Notes: generated from the letters alone by a model not told the origin. A stretch of DNA of 64,000 nucleotides from Pontederia crassipes (GCA_030549335.1 CM060196.1:72996139-73060138); one strand, 5' to 3'; positions 47,269 to 60,500 are shown, counted from the stretch's first letter. Numbers and translations: made by a program.

Positions 47269-48121
47269 AGTTCTCCCATGAGTGACTTCATTATTATATT
47301 ACAAGGCACGCATAAATTCAAAAGTATTCTTGATGTGACATTAAAAAAATTGAGAAAAAAGGATGATGTAACACTTGGAAAAAAAAAAGGAAAAAAAAGG
47401 GGGAGAGAGACCACGCATTGATTTTTCTTCTCGGGTCAATTTCAACTATGAGAAAATTATATTTTCTTTTAATCTTCAAGGTTCTTGGAATTAACTTTCC
47501 TCTTTTTTATTTTCAACTTCTTTCAATTTTTTCATTTTTTTCCGCCAACACCCAGTACACGTTCATTTCGGCTAGTGGATCTGACTCTTCTTGTCTTAAT
47601 ACCTACTTAAGAAAATAATCAAAATGTTGAGAATCAAGAGGATGGAAGAGGAAGATAAAAGAACTAGAGAGTTTAGGCCAAACTCAAAAAAAAAAAAAAA
47701 AAAAAAAAGCAAACGGACCAAATGATGAAAAAAGTGTTGATAAGAAAATCTTAAGTCATGGATTTGTTCTTTTCCAAGTAACATGTTAGGGGCTTCTTTT
47801 GAAAATGTTATTAAATTAATCTTATTTCTTGTATTTTTTTATTTTTTTCTTTAACATTTCTCTTTTTATTTCTATTTTCTTCACTTTGATAATTTCCTTT
47901 TAAATATTTTTTAAAAAATTTGTAATACTTACCTTTTTATTTCTATATTTATTTATTTCTTTTTACATCTCATTCTTTCCCTCCTTTTAACACTTTTTTT
48001 CTTTTTCTTTTATTTCTATTTTATGCTTTTTCAAAGTTTAAATTTACCGATTTCTTGTTTTGATCAATTTTCTTTCGTTTCAAATTTAAAAACCATCTTG
48101 ACACTCAATTGGACCGATTGA
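47269..48121. other. AT-rich intergenic DNA with homopolymers
   Basis: No gene recognised. It includes a 23-base A-run (47686-47708) and long T-rich stretches (47830-48070). Confidence 0.5.
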
Positions 48122-48673
48122 CACTATAAGAAAAAGGGGAATTACAGACGGTTTGGATTGTATGTAATTTCTCTCAAAACCGTCGGAAACGACATTTTCG
48201 ATGGTCTTTTCGACGAAATTCATTCGTCCGAAAAAGGGTCGTCACAAATTTTGACAGATTTCCGACGGTCACGACAGTCGATATTTGCGACGGTCGATGA
48301 AATCGTCGAAAAATCGGCGGTCGTGACCGCCGTATTTGCGCCGGTCGAAAAAACTGTCGATAACTTTGGCGGTCGTGACCACCGAAGTTATCGACGGTTT
48401 CGTCGACCGTCGTGACCGTCGAAGTTTTCGACGATTTCGTCGACCACCGCATATATCGGCGATTGTTATCGCCGAAAATTTCGGTGATCGTCGGACGACC
48501 GCCGAAGTTTCGGCGATCGAGATCGTCACAACGAATTTTTATAATATAAAAAAAATTAGCCGGCCGACGGCCAGCGGGCAATCCGAAGGCCAGTGCCCGA
48601 GATTCGGCTGCCAGCAATCGAGCGGCTGGCCGGCCGCACGCGCCTGGATCTGGCCGCCACAGACTGGCTGGCC

Positions 48674-48790
48674 GCCAGCGACCGAATCCCGTCGCCCGCG
48701 GCTGGATCCGGACGCCAGGCGACCGAGCCAGCAGCCAGCGACCGAGCCGGTCGCCAGCAACCGAATTCGGCCACCAGCGACCGAATTCGG
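48674..48790 (+). repeat. GCCAGCGACCGA minisatellite
   Basis: The word GCCAGC(G/A)ACCGA occurs at 48674, 48733 and 48753, and as ACCAGCGACCGA at 48773; the last three have a 20-base period. All six frames are open through parts of it because of its composition. Confidence 0.6.
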
Positions 48791-48860
48791 CCTCGCCCCC
48801 CTCTACGACCCTGTCAGAGGTCGCAAGGGAGGGGGCGAGCACCCCCCTCTTTGTCGGCAC

Positions 48861-48887
48861 GCTCTGGCAACCCCCCTTTGCCAGAGC
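48861..48887 (+). repeat. Perfect 10-bp inverted repeat (hairpin)
   Basis: GCTCTGGCAA, a seven-base loop of mostly C, then TTGCCAGAGC. No T-run follows closely, so it is not a simple terminator. Confidence 0.6.
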
Positions 48888-49109
48888 TTGTAGGGACGAT
48901 GCTTCTTTTTTATTTTTTTATGACGCCACATTAGATTTTTACTTACGTGGAGGAGAGAGAGTATCGTCATGTCAGTGGAGTGATCGAAAAACTGGGTATT
49001 CCTGATCGAAAGGACATTTCGTGAAATAAATAATAAGATGAAGTGCATTGATGTTACAAAGTAAAATTGAAGGATAGAATTAAAAAAATTACTAAAGTTT
49101 GAAGGGATT

Positions 49110-49792
49110 TTGTGTAATTTACTCCATCCCATATTCACCTCCAATAACACAGGCGCTAGTGTGAATCTCGTGGCTTCCTCGATGGAAGCGCATGTGAGCC
49201 ATCCACGTGCTCCTAAGATGACTCGACCACCATTGATCCCCAAGAAGTTATCTTGCACCACCCATCTTACTTCCTCAGTGGGATCTCACGTGACAAATAA
49301 AGTGGCAAAGCGTGGGCCTTTGCCACGTGCTCGTTCATCCAGCTTAGCAATTGAATGACACAAAAGCCTGTTGTAGGTTCACCTAATAGGAAGTAGATTT
49401 CTATATCCTCTCCTTCTCTAGATCTTACTTCTCCCCCCCCCCTATCTCCCCTCTTCACTGGCCTTTTGCAGCCGAAACATCGGAGCACAGCGGTATCCCA
49501 GCTGAACGAGGGACTACCTATGGGCCATGAAGAGATGGTTACGATAGTATGAGGAGCATTTGTACCTTCAAATAATTCCGATGATCAAGACTCATCGAAA
49601 GAGGAGATGGAAGTCCAGGATGCGGATCTAATCTCGAATGCAGTGGAGGAACCGAAACATCTATGCAAAGCCGCCACACGATTCTCTCCGCCACCAGTGG
49701 GATCTCGAAAAAAGAATGGGAAGCAAAAAACTAGTAAGAAAGATTCTACGGCTATATCAGATTGTAATGTCGAACCCTCTATCTTGCAGGAT
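49110..49792 (+). pseudogene. LINE-C ORF1, C-terminal fragment
   Basis: Two open pieces, 49110-49358 and 49607-49792. The second has an acidic run (NNSDDQDSSKEEMEVQD, starting upstream of the ATG) and then FSPPPVGSRKKNGKQKTSKK, the same order of acidic then basic parts as the LINE-B ORF1 tail. It is cut at 49792 by the solo LTR. No DUF4283-like core is readable. Confidence 0.5.
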
Positions 49793-51603
49793 TGGTGCAT
49801 GCAAAATATAACATATTTTAGATTATTAGTTTAATTAATTTTTCTTTAATTTAATCATGGTATGCATCATTTTAGGTCACTTTCAATCGTAATTTTGGAT
49901 TTATTGAGTCTGACTATTAATTCTTTGAATATTCTAATTATGAGCATATTAATTTAATTATTATAATTATTTTGCAGGTTACGATTACATTCTTATCAAT
50001 CCATGGGAGTAAAAAGTTTATCTTGGGAGCTAAATACAATTGGGAGCAAAAGATTTATTGGGAGCCGAACTCATACTTTATCATATTGGGGGCTAAACAC
50101 TTTCCCTTGGATCATGAGGTGCCAAAGATTAAATGCAAGCTAATTTAGTTGGAGCCCAATCCACCAAATCACATCTTCATGTAGTTGAGGGAGCCAAACT
50201 CATACATATTAGCTTGGGAGATAAAGATTTATTGGGAGCTAAATTTTGATCAACAGATTATCATTGGGCGCCAAAGTCATTTAAGTTTTTATCGTTTGAG
50301 AATCAAATGCATGGGGAGTTTCACCGGGCGCCAAAAAGGGAGTAACTTTTATCCTTAACTAACCGACACTTTATCAAGCTTGGAGTATTACCGGTCGAGA
50401 AGTTGTTATCATTGGGTGCCAAATCGGAGAATCAGAGTTATTATTGGTCGATAAGTTCATCTTATATCAAATTGTATCGGCCATGAAATTCTATCATCAA
50501 ACGTCAAAGTGGATAATGTCGTAAAAAACTCAAGTCCTAAAGTTGATCTCCACAAAATTAAATTCGATCGTACGATTTATGCCCGTAATCAACATGAAGA
50601 CCTGTCTGCATCTATAAATAAAGAGGAAAGCCATCGTCCCAACGGGTGCCTTGAAGTCCAAGTTTCATCCATAGTTGAGTCGTGAGCTTTGCAGGGTAAG
50701 AGGTGCGATGGTTGAAAGTTGATCGCGACTCTGATCAAGTCAGAGAGGCCTTCTTTTTGTTCTTATCTTGGGTGTAATTCTTCCAATATCATTTATTTTA
50801 TTATCTCTCCAGAATTTCTAGGATGAACTCCATGTTTTTAAATCTTTTATTTTAGGAGATTATTAATTGATGGAAAATTATTTGAACCCTATCTTAATCT
50901 TTTCTGATCAATTATTATTTGTACTTAATGTTTTTATGTTAGTTAATTAAATTTTTGAATTAGGCTATACCAGTTTGTGGAGTGGTTAATTTCAAAATTC
51001 ATGATGCTAATTTTAATTAAATCTATTTAAAATTAATAATTTACATAAATTTGATAACTAATGTGTGGAGAATCAGATATGTGTGGTCTATTAATCGATA
51101 TCAGTTTGTGGAGTGATTAATAGTTTAGGGAATCCAATTTAATACATCTTAATTTTAATATAATTTGATGGGATGCTAATTGTAGAGACTTCAATTCTTA
51201 TTAAATTAAGATAGTTCAATCTACATGCTTAGGTTGAGGGGATGCCAATTATGGAGACTGCAAGTTAAACATATTAAATTACTACTTTAGGAAGGCTCTA
51301 ATTCATCTTTAAAGATTAAATTTATCATTTATGATTCGAATATTTATCCTGATCTATTTTCATCTTTAGTCCTAACTTCAGCACCACTATATTACATTAT
51401 TATTATCTTATTTTATTTTATTTTATAACTAAAAACCTTATTTTCAAATTTCCATATTTTTCTCTTTTATTAATTTATAAAATCAAATATTTTATTAATA
51501 ATATTCCTCATAGGTTCGACACTCTTTACTCCTTTTACTATATTACTTGAGCGACTAGTGCCCTTACTAATGAATTTATTTTGCTATATCATTTTACGCA
51601 TCA
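49793..51603 (+). mobile_element. Solo LTR of the Gag-only gypsy family
   Basis: 1811 bp starting TGGTGCATGC and ending ACGCATCA, reverse in orientation to the 4915-6452 LTR and clearly homologous to it, for example TTCTTTGAATATT, GGTGTAATTCTTCCAAT and GTTTGTGGAGTG. Flanks AGGAT (49788-49792) and AGAAT (51604-51608) are a 5-bp duplication with one change. No internal region remains, as after LTR-LTR recombination. In its first third the short repeats read TTGGGAGCCAAA where the 4915 LTR has TTTTGGCCGAGA. Confidence 0.8.
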
Positions 51604-51655
51604 AGAATCTGAAAGCTATAGCTAAACCAAGATCCAACACTTCTCAAGTTAGTTT

Positions 51656-54600
51656 ATGATTAATATTCTTACGTGGAATTGTAGAGGTATATTGAGAAGT
51701 AAGGTGCGTGATTTATTATATAATATTGTTCAATCTCATCATCCAGATTTTATTATATTAGTAGAAACTCATGCTTCTAACTTAGACTCTGATAAAGTAA
51801 TTAGAAAAATAGGGCGGCAATGGATAGGCATTCTCGAAGTATTCTTATTACATGGAAATTAGGCTCTGCTAAGGTAACCACCATTGCTCAAAATGCTCAA
51901 TGCTTGGATGTTGTTGTTACTTTTAAGAACTTTTCTTTCTTAATTACTGCAATATATGCTAGTATTATACCTAATCTGAGAAATGATCTTTGGAATTCAC
52001 TTAAGGGTATAAATTTAGATAATGTACCATGATTAATTACTGGAGATATGAATTGCATCCGTTATCCTAAAGACAAAAAAGGTGGAGCTCCGTTCAAACT
52101 CACAAAATCAATTAGACTTTTTCGTGAACTTATTCATAAACAAGACCTCTTAGATGTGCCTCTAGTTGGTAATAAATATACTTGATGCAATAATCGTTCT
52201 AATCTGGTTGACTAGAATACTCAATAATCGTTGCAACACACTAGATAGAACTTTTGTGAATCATCACTAGTTAACTACTTATCCTAACACAAGTCTTAGT
52301 ACTCTTACTAGAGAGGTTTTTTATCGTTCCTCAATTTTTATGACTACAAATCAAAATCAGCATACCCCAAGACTTTTCAAATATGAACTTTTCTGGTATG
52401 AGTACGAGGTTCCCAAAAACATAGTATCACAAGTATGGTCAAATAGGAACCCAAATAGCCCAATTATGCAATCTTTAGGAGAAGTTAAACACCAAACATT
52501 AATATGGAACGGAAAAGGTTTAGGTAGACTTCAGAATAGGGCAAAGATTGTAAAACAAGAAATTCAAACTCTTGAGTGGAAAGATGAATGTCATGGTCTA
52601 TCACAAGAAGAACTTAAACAGTTAAGATCACTTTATAATAATCATGTCTCTTTTCTTAGACAAATCAGTATAAAATGGTGTCGTAAATCTAGGGTTAATT
52701 GGTTAAAGGATGGGGATAAAAATACAAAATTCATTCAATATCTATCTACAATTATTAGACAAAAGAGAAACCATATTGCTACAATAAAAAAACTCTGAAG
52801 GTAATGTTCTTGATAACACCAGAAGATAAGTAATCTTTCTGTGGCTCACTATAAATCTCTTTGGACTCAAGACAGCCATTCATCCAATCAACCTACACCT
52901 TCTTAGCCAAACCTACCTGTACCACAAGAACATTGGATGGACAGTCTAATTGCCCAGTGTTTGCAAGGGAGATTAAAAATGTTTTCTAGACAATGGCCCC
53001 AGGCAATGCACCAGGTCAGATGAGGTCACGAGTGAATATTTTAAAAATTATTGATATGTTGTTGGACAAGATGTGGTAAAGAAAATCCAAATTTTCTTTA
53101 AGACTAGTAATCTACCAAATGGGATCACAAATACAACATTAACTTTCATTCTAAAAAAGGCCTACACCTAAGGTGGTAACTGATTTTAGACCTATCTCCC
53201 TCTGCTCAGTTATCTACAGAGTAAAATTTTTTGGCAAATATATTAAAACCAACATTACTTGATTTAATTGATAAATCTCAATAAGCCTTTGTAGCAAATA
53301 GAAGTATACATGATAACATCCACCTAGCTCAAGAAATAATCTATTCTATGTGTCATGGCCGGAAAAGCACTTCTTATTAAAGACAGATATGGAATAGGCT
53401 TTAGATAGAGTGTCGGGGGGGGTGATTAAGGCGCTCACACTCATGAATTTTCATAAAAAAATATGTTTTTTGGATAGAAAGTTGCATAAAATCCCCATCC
53501 TTTACTTGTTATAAATGATACTCTCTCTCCTTATTTTAATATTAATATGGGACTATGCTAGGGAGATCCACTCTCTCCTCATCTTTTCATTCGAATCTAC
53601 CGTGTCTTTTCATCCCTGATTACTCAGAGGTAAATTTAGGCAAAATTAAACCTTTCAAATCTGAAAATTTTGCTATGAGTCACCTATTTTATGCTAATGA
53701 TCTCCTTATTAGTATTAAGGCCACTGCTCTAAATTGCAAAAGACTAAAGAACAATTTTAAAAAATACAAGGCTTTAACTAATAAAAAAATTCAATCTAAA
53801 CAAATCTACTTATTATCTTCCTCCTAAATTCAATGCCAGAAGGAGAACTATAATAAACCAGATTATGAATATTAAGGAAGGAACTTTTTCATTTGAATAT
53901 TTAGGTGTTCCTATATCTTACAAGCCTTTAAATAAATCCAATATGGCTTTTATATCTGATAAGATCTATGGAAAGCTAGCGGGGTGGAAAATGAAAACTT
54001 TAACTCAAGAGGTAAAACCACCCTTATTAAATCAACTACGAGTTCTATCCCTAATTTTTCTTTAAGTTCAATCCACATTTCTTTTGGCTTTATTGAATCA
54101 TTGGAAAAACTCTTAAGGGGCTTTCTTTGGTATCCAAGGGTGGTAATAAGGGCTTGCATTTAATTAATTGGAATACTATTCAATTGCCAAAACATGATGG
54201 GGGTTTGAGAATTAAGAAGCTTGCTCATATCAGAACCTCACTGTTGGCTAAGCGAGTGTTATCTATTCTTAATCTGTCACAACATAATGTAGCTTGGAGT
54301 TGGAAACGGATTGCACAGGCATTAGAAGATATTAAATTGGGATTAAGTAAACAAATTGGAAATGGAGTTAACACCTTAGCTTTTATGAATCGATGGTTAT
54401 TCAATATTCCTTTATGTTTCAAGCCAACTTATGTAAACATGGATACTTTTACAACTTCTCTTCACGTCTCTGACCTTCTTGCTGATGCTCAATGGGATGC
54501 TTCTAAACTTTTATTATATTTTGATTCTTTTTTATCACAAAGTTTCTAGGATCATGTTGCCTATGATGACATGTGGATACCTTCAGCTAAATCTGTTTAT

Positions 54601-55600
54601 AACTTTATTAGTAAGCCCCCTCACACTGGCAGCTAGCTGGATGGTCTAGATGGAAAACATTGTGGCTCATCAAAGCTCCTCCAAAAGTCCTAAATTTTTT
54701 TTGGAAGCTCTGTCATCATAAACTTCCTACCTATGAAATGTTAGCTAGATTCAATCATTCTGTTAACTCCTCTTGTACTTTCTGTAATGTTGATGTTGAA
54801 TCTATCCAACATCTATTTTTTGAATGCACCTTTGCTTTCCAAATTTGGAACTTCTTTCAGCTTGGAACATGTTTTTCATTCTCTTATTTTGTATCTTGAA
54901 ATGAGGGAGACTGGATTGAAGATTAAAGTTTCGAACCCCCTACTCCTTCTAAATCTCTAACTCTTATTTCTCTCTATTTATGAAGTATCTGGAAAGTCAG
55001 AAATGATGTCCACTTTAGATCCATTCGAACAACAGAGAGGGTGTTAGCTAACTACCATGAGTTGCACCCTTCCACAATCTTGAAAGAGCATCCCTGTCGA
55101 ACTGATTGTGGGATCGATGGGAGCTTCTTAACTACCAGAATTACAAACTTAATTCTGATGGTTCATTTATGAGTCAGGGTAGCTTGGGGGGTGCAGTCTA
55201 CACTCTTAGATCCACTAATGCTAATTTTATTTTTACAGGATCCATCTCTAAAATTTTTCTTCACCATTGGAAATTGAAGCATATAGTCTGCTTGCGGGAT
55301 TCAGGAGCTGTCAAATGAGAAACTACATTAGGATCCACGCTGAATCGGATTCACAAATTCTTGTTGATATGATCAATTTGAAAAAGGGCAATGCATTGTA
55401 GAATAAGATTTATAATTGAAGACATATGGAACATCACCTCTACACTTCATTTCTTTTTTTGTTCACATTATAGTCGTAAGGCTAATTTAGCAGCTCTTTT
55501 TTTGTCAGTTATGTCCGACAATCGCAAAGGGATTCCTTTTGGGAAGAATACCCTCCTTCCAGATTATGTATCAGGATGTTGCTATAACTTAATAAAATAA
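51656..55600 (+). pseudogene. LINE-C ORF2 (endonuclease, RT, zf-RVT, RNase H)
   Basis: Endonuclease: ILTWNCRGILRSK, DFIILVETHAS (51656-51790), FLITAIYAS (about 51930), ITGDMNCI (about 52035). Linker: RQISIKWCRKSRVNWLKDGD (about 52660). RT pieces lie at about 52960-53830; the catalytic box reads FYANDLL, so YADD has become YAND and lost an aspartate. Then FSFEYLGVPISY and LAGWKMKTLTQ (53865-54020), LPKHDGGLRIKKL (54185), a zf-RVT region CTFCNVDVESIQHLFFEC (54775-54830) and RNase H (55130-55600) with NSDGSFMSQG and ending in SGCCYNLIK. More than ten stops or frameshifts. Confidence 0.82.
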
Positions 55601-56532
55601 GTTTGCAAGAATATACTTTTATTATTTTGTTTAAGTCAATTTCTATAATCTTCATGGATTATTTTTATATTTAATTTATTAATTTAGTTGAATTGTTGGT
55701 TTATTCAATATTCCATTTTATTATCGAGATTATATTCACTACAAGAAAATTATCGAATAACGATGCAAATTAGCATCTTCATACTACGCGACACTAAATA
55801 GATGCTAATAGCGTCATGATACAAATTAGCGTCGTCATTGGGTCGACAAATGAAGAGGTTAATTGCCTCTATGTAGCGTCAACTTAGCATCAGAGAAAGT
55901 CGACGCTGAATATGACGCCATTGTGACACTATTTAGGCGCTTTATCACGTGCTAAAATTAGAAAACGTGCGGAAGAAGGTAGCGCTATATTGGCGTCGCA
56001 AACCCGCGGTGCTAAATTAGCGCCACCACTACTGTGATGCTACGTCGATGCTAAAATAGGAGGCGATATTAGCCCGGCATCCTGCGTTGTATTGGAGTCG
56101 ACATTTGTGATGTTATACTAGCGTCGGAGGAAGGGTGACGCTAAATAAATGCTAATTTATGCTCTTTTGGTAATATATTTTATATATTGTATTGTATACT
56201 ATAGAATACTATATACTATACTATGCATTATACTATATTATACACCATACTATACTGTATTATTTGATTATATAATATACAAAAAATAATATACCATGCT
56301 ATGCATGCATTATACTCCAATTCCCAAAATTTAAAAATGGATGAATAGTGTTTCTTCATTTTTTATGGGATTAAAATGGTGATTTCCGAAGATCCAACCG
56401 CCGGATCATCGCAAAATTTGTACCTCCCATAGACCATGGAAACACAATTTTTTTAGTATTTTTTGGCAATTTTAGGAAGTCGAACGGGAGAGTTAACATC
56501 CTAGGGAAAAAAGTCTTTCAACGATCGTCGAC

Positions 56533-56811
56533 ATGAGTTCGGCAATAATCAATCGAAATGGAAATTATAGACTTGTAGAGATCGATGCAAGCTATTCACC
56601 CGCACAAAAATTGCTACGATTGGAGGTCGAAAGAAATTTAATAAAATGGACAAAGTTTCAGAATATAAATGGTTGGTTCTTCGCGGTCCTAGATCAGGTT
56701 GCTATGAAAAATAGGCATTTCGAAGGGCTCGAGAAGGTGGGGTCGGGCAAATGTTTTACATTTCACATGTTTTCCGTTTCCTCCGATTCTCAAAATACCT
56801 TTTTTTTATAA
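56533..56811 (+). other. Unrecognised ORF inside the CACTA element
   Basis: 92 codons starting MSSAIINRNGNYRLVEIDAS. I recognise no family. It lies upstream of the copia insertion and downstream of an AT microsatellite (56165-56285). It might be another captured exon or just chance; no promoter or splice signal decides. Confidence 0.2.
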
Positions 56812-57119
56812 TTATAAAAATTCCTCAAAGATTCTGCCCACTAAAAAAAATTTAAATACATGAGTTCTCAAAAATCGGACCTTTCAGGAGTGCTCAAAAT
56901 GGTCCCGTTTAGTTGACATAGAGTTTTCAAATATTTTTGAAAAATGATGATTTTGTTAGAATTTTTTGTATCCAAACTTAATAAGAGTATTCAAAATGTA
57001 TATTTTGCTTCGTGCGTCTAAAATAAATATAAAAAATTACTTTTCTTGAAAATCGGATGACATCGATATTCTTCTCATTATTGCTTAATTTTTTTCTTAT
57101 ATATGTTATTTGTACTCAG

Positions 57120-57211
57120 TACAAACATACACATACATATATATATATATATATGCACATACATACACATACACATACATATACATGCACACACAAACAT
57201 ATATATATATA
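57120..57211. repeat. AT/CA-type microsatellite at the copia target
   Basis: Alternating (TA)n, (CA)n and ACATAC words. Similar sequence continues at 61814-61905 beyond the copia element, so they were one tract before insertion. Confidence 0.85.
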
Positions 57212-57514
57212 TGTTGATGTGCCTTGTATTATGTACCCTGTATTCAAAATTATGAAAGAAAAAAATGAGAAAAAGAAAAAATGAGAATCTCGTAGTATGG
57301 ACTTTTATATGTGAGGGTTAGGGTTTTATCATGATGTACTCTTTTTTTTTTGCTCATAGTGAAATTCTTCTGGCGATGGCCTCCTTTGTCCATGGATGTT
57401 TTTCTCTTGTTCACATTGATCAAGAGATTTTTACCACGTTAAATCTCTGTGTTCATCTTCTCTTTCTTTCGTTGTTCTGATTGTTCATCGATCCTCGGTG
57501 TTTTACCCCCAACA
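57212..57514 (+). repeat. 5' LTR of the copia element
   Basis: 303 bp. Compared with the 3' LTR it has an extra stretch of about 67 bases (net) around 57295-57390. Confidence 0.88.
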
Positions 57515-57517
57515 AAT

Positions 57518-57530
57518 TGGTATTAGAGCC
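57518..57530 (+). other. Primer binding site, initiator tRNA-Met type
   Basis: TGGTATTAGAGCC, three bases after the 5' LTR; one change from the usual TGGTATCAGAGC. Confidence 0.85.
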
Positions 57531-57548
57531 GAGTTTATTTCCGCGAAG

Positions 57549-60500
57549 ATGACTACAATGAAGTTCGACATCGAGAAGTTTGACGGGAACACAAATTTTA
57601 GTTTGTGCCAAGTTTGGATGCATGCCATCCTGGTTCAGAACGGATTGAAGAAGACGCTGTCGGGGCAAAAGCCTGATGCCATGGAGGCGTCCGCCTGGGA
57701 GGAGCTCGAAGAGAAGGCCATGTCTATGATTCAGTTGTGCCTGACGAACGATGTTCGTCAGGAAGTTCTTGCAGAGAAGATGACGACTAGTCTCTGGACA
57801 AAGTTGAAAACTCTCTATCTGATGAAAACCTAGCGAATGGACTTATGTTGAAACAGCGGTTGTACACCTTTCGTATGGCCGAAGGTACGTCGATCAAATC
57901 ATACATCAGTGAGTTCATCGCCCGAATCAATGATTTGAAGAACGTAGATGCGAAGGTTGATGATGAAGATCAGGCCCTATTACTTCTTTGTTCTCTGTCA
58001 TCTTCATATAAAACTTTTAAGGAGACAATGATCTACGGTAGGGACAAACTCACGTTTGAGGATGTTAAGGGCAAACTGTTGAGCAAAGAAAAGTTGGATA
58101 ACAAATTGGGATCAAGCAGCAAATCTGATGATCAAGCCTCAGGTCTGATCGCAAAGGACAGACATCAGACGAGAAATCAAAATCAAGAAAGATATAGATC
58201 CAAATCGAAGAACAGAGATAAAGTCTGTAATTATTGCAAGAAGAAAGGTCATATCAAGGCAGAGTGTTACAAATTACAGAATAAGAATAAAAGGAACAAC
58301 GAGAGTAAGGAGAAGGGAAATCAGAAGGCTGATGTTGCAGATGCCAGTCTAGCAGAAAGCGAGAATGAAGATGTTATGTTAGTAACGACATCAAACAAAT
58401 CGAGATCATCAAGTGAATGGATTCTTGATTCTGGATGCTCATATCATATGTGTCTCAATCGAGATTGGTTCTCCACGTACAAATCTGTTGAATGTGGAGT
58501 CATTCTTATGGGTAACAATGCTACCTGTAAGACTATTGGTATTGGGTCCATCCAGATTAAGATGCATGATGGAATTATCAAAATATTATCTGAAGTTAGA
58601 CATGTTCCTGATATGAAGAAGAATCTCATTTCGCTCAGTGTCTTAGACTCAAATGGTTGCAAAGTTGTTATTGAGTCTAATGGAATGAAGATTTCTCGTG
58701 GTGCTCTTGTGTTGATGAAATGTCTCAAAATTGGGAGCTTGTATGTTCTCCAAGGTTCGACTGTGACAGGTTCAACAGCAGACTCATTTACCTCAGAGGA
58801 AGATTGCACAAAGTTATGGCACGTGCGTTTAGGCCATATGAGTGAGAAAGGTATGCAAGTTCTCAACAACAGAGGTCTCTTCCTGGTTCAAAAGTTGGAA
58901 AATTAGAGTTGTGTGAGCATTGTATCTTCGGAAAGCAGAAGAGAGTTAGTTTCGGCACAGCCATTCATAAGACGAAGGGAACCTTTGATTACATCCATTC
59001 AGATCTATGGGGTCCTTTTTAGGTTCCTTCGAAAGGATGAAATATGTATTTGCTGACATTTATTGATGACTTCTCTAGAAAAGTTTGGGTTTATTTTCTG
59101 AAGCATAAAGATGATGTATTTGAAACATTCAAGTCATGGAAGGCTCTATTAGAGAAGCAATCTGGAAAAGTTGTGAAGAGACTAAGGACTGACAATGGAC
59201 TAGAATTCTGTAATTCTAAGTTTAATAAATTTTGTGACAAAGAAGGCATTGCAAGACATCACACAGTTGTGAGAACTCCACAGCAGAATGGAGTTGCAGA
59301 AAGAATGAACAAAACTCTACTAGAGAGAGCTAGATGTATGTTGTCAAATGCAGTACTTGGTAAGGAGTTTTGGACAGAAGCTGTCAACCTGGCATGTCAC
59401 TTAGTGAATCGGTCTCCCCACCGATCCTTAGACCTGAAAATTCTTGAAGAAGTGTGGTAAGGTAATCCTTCTAATTACTCACATTTAAGAGTTTTCGGTT
59501 GTCCTGCATATGCATATGTTAATGATGGAAAGTTTGAACCTAGAGCTAGGAAGTGCATATTTCTTGGTTACAAATATGATGTTAAAGGTTATAGATTATG
59601 ATGTCCTGAAACCAAGAAATTCATTATCAGTAGAGATGTTACTTTTGATGAATCTGTGATGCTTCATTCGAGAAAAGATTTGTCTATTATTGATGATACA
59701 GAAAAAATAGAAGACTTTGGAGAAGGTGGAGTTAGACCTTTCAAGTTCTTTTGATGAAAGGAATGATGCTCCTGATACTCCTGAAGTTCATGCATCACCT
59801 CAAGCTCAGCAGCAATACATGCTAGCTCGTGATAGACCGAGAAGAGAAATAAAAGTACATCAAAGGCTCAGATTTGAAGAACTTGTGGCTTATACATTAA
59901 GTGTTACTAAAGATATTAAGTTACCTGATCCTTCCTCTTATTCTGAAGCTATTCGAAGTCCTGATTGCAATAAGTGGTTGATAGCAATGCAGGAGGAGAT
60001 GGAATATTTATAGAAGAATGGCACTTGGGATCTTGTAAAACAACCAGTGAATAAAAAGATTGTTGGCTGCAAATAGGTGTTCAAGAAGAAAGAAGGAATC
60101 AATAATGAAGAGACAAAGTACAAAGCAAGATTGGTGACAAAAGGTTACAGTCAAGTGGAGGGTGTTGATTTTCATGACGTGTTCTCTCCAGTTGTGAAAC
60201 ATACTTCTATTTGTACTTTGCTTGCTATTGTTGCTTTACAAAATCTTGAACTTGAACAGCTAGATGTCAAAACCGCATTCTTACATGGCGATCTTGAAGA
60301 AGATATATATATGCAGCAACCAGAGGATTTTCATGTTGAAGGTAGAGAAGATCAAGTTTGCCATATGAAGAAGTCCTTGTATAGACTTAAATAATCCCAT
60401 CGGCAGTGGTATAAAAGGTTTGATTCATTCATGTTAAGTATTGATTTTGCTAGAAGAAAGTATGGTAGTTGTGTCTATTTGAATCAACTTGCCGATGGTT

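Larger units (their letters stand above)
48122..48960 (+). mobile_element. CACTA-like element end with GC-rich block
   Basis: Starts CACTATAAGAAAAA, a one-base variant of the CACTACAAGAAA terminus. Then 48190-48530 is dense in CCGTCG / CGACGGT / GTCGACC words in both orientations (subterminal repeats). A GC-rich block follows. No opposite terminus was found before LINE-C, and 48960 is only where the recognisable part ends. Confidence 0.5.
49110..55603 (+). mobile_element. LINE-C: non-LTR retrotransposon split by a solo LTR
   Basis: Plus-strand LINE of the LINE-B type. Part of ORF1 lies at 49110-49792, then the solo LTR (49793-51603), then ORF2 from 51656 to about 55600. Without the LTR it spans about 4.7 kb. 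The 5' end is unclear and the target duplication was not found. Decay is heavier than in LINE-B. Confidence 0.8.

Noticed and set aside
48174..48934. Several long overlapping ORFs in all frames
   Set aside because: Open frames on both strands over the same bases reflect the GC-rich repeats and lack of stop words, not a gene.
49090..55640. Target site duplication of LINE-C
   Set aside because: No convincing direct repeat was found near either end; the 5' border is unclear.
57057..57284. A His/Thr/Tyr-rich ORF
   Set aside because: It is a translated CA/TA microsatellite running into the copia LTR.
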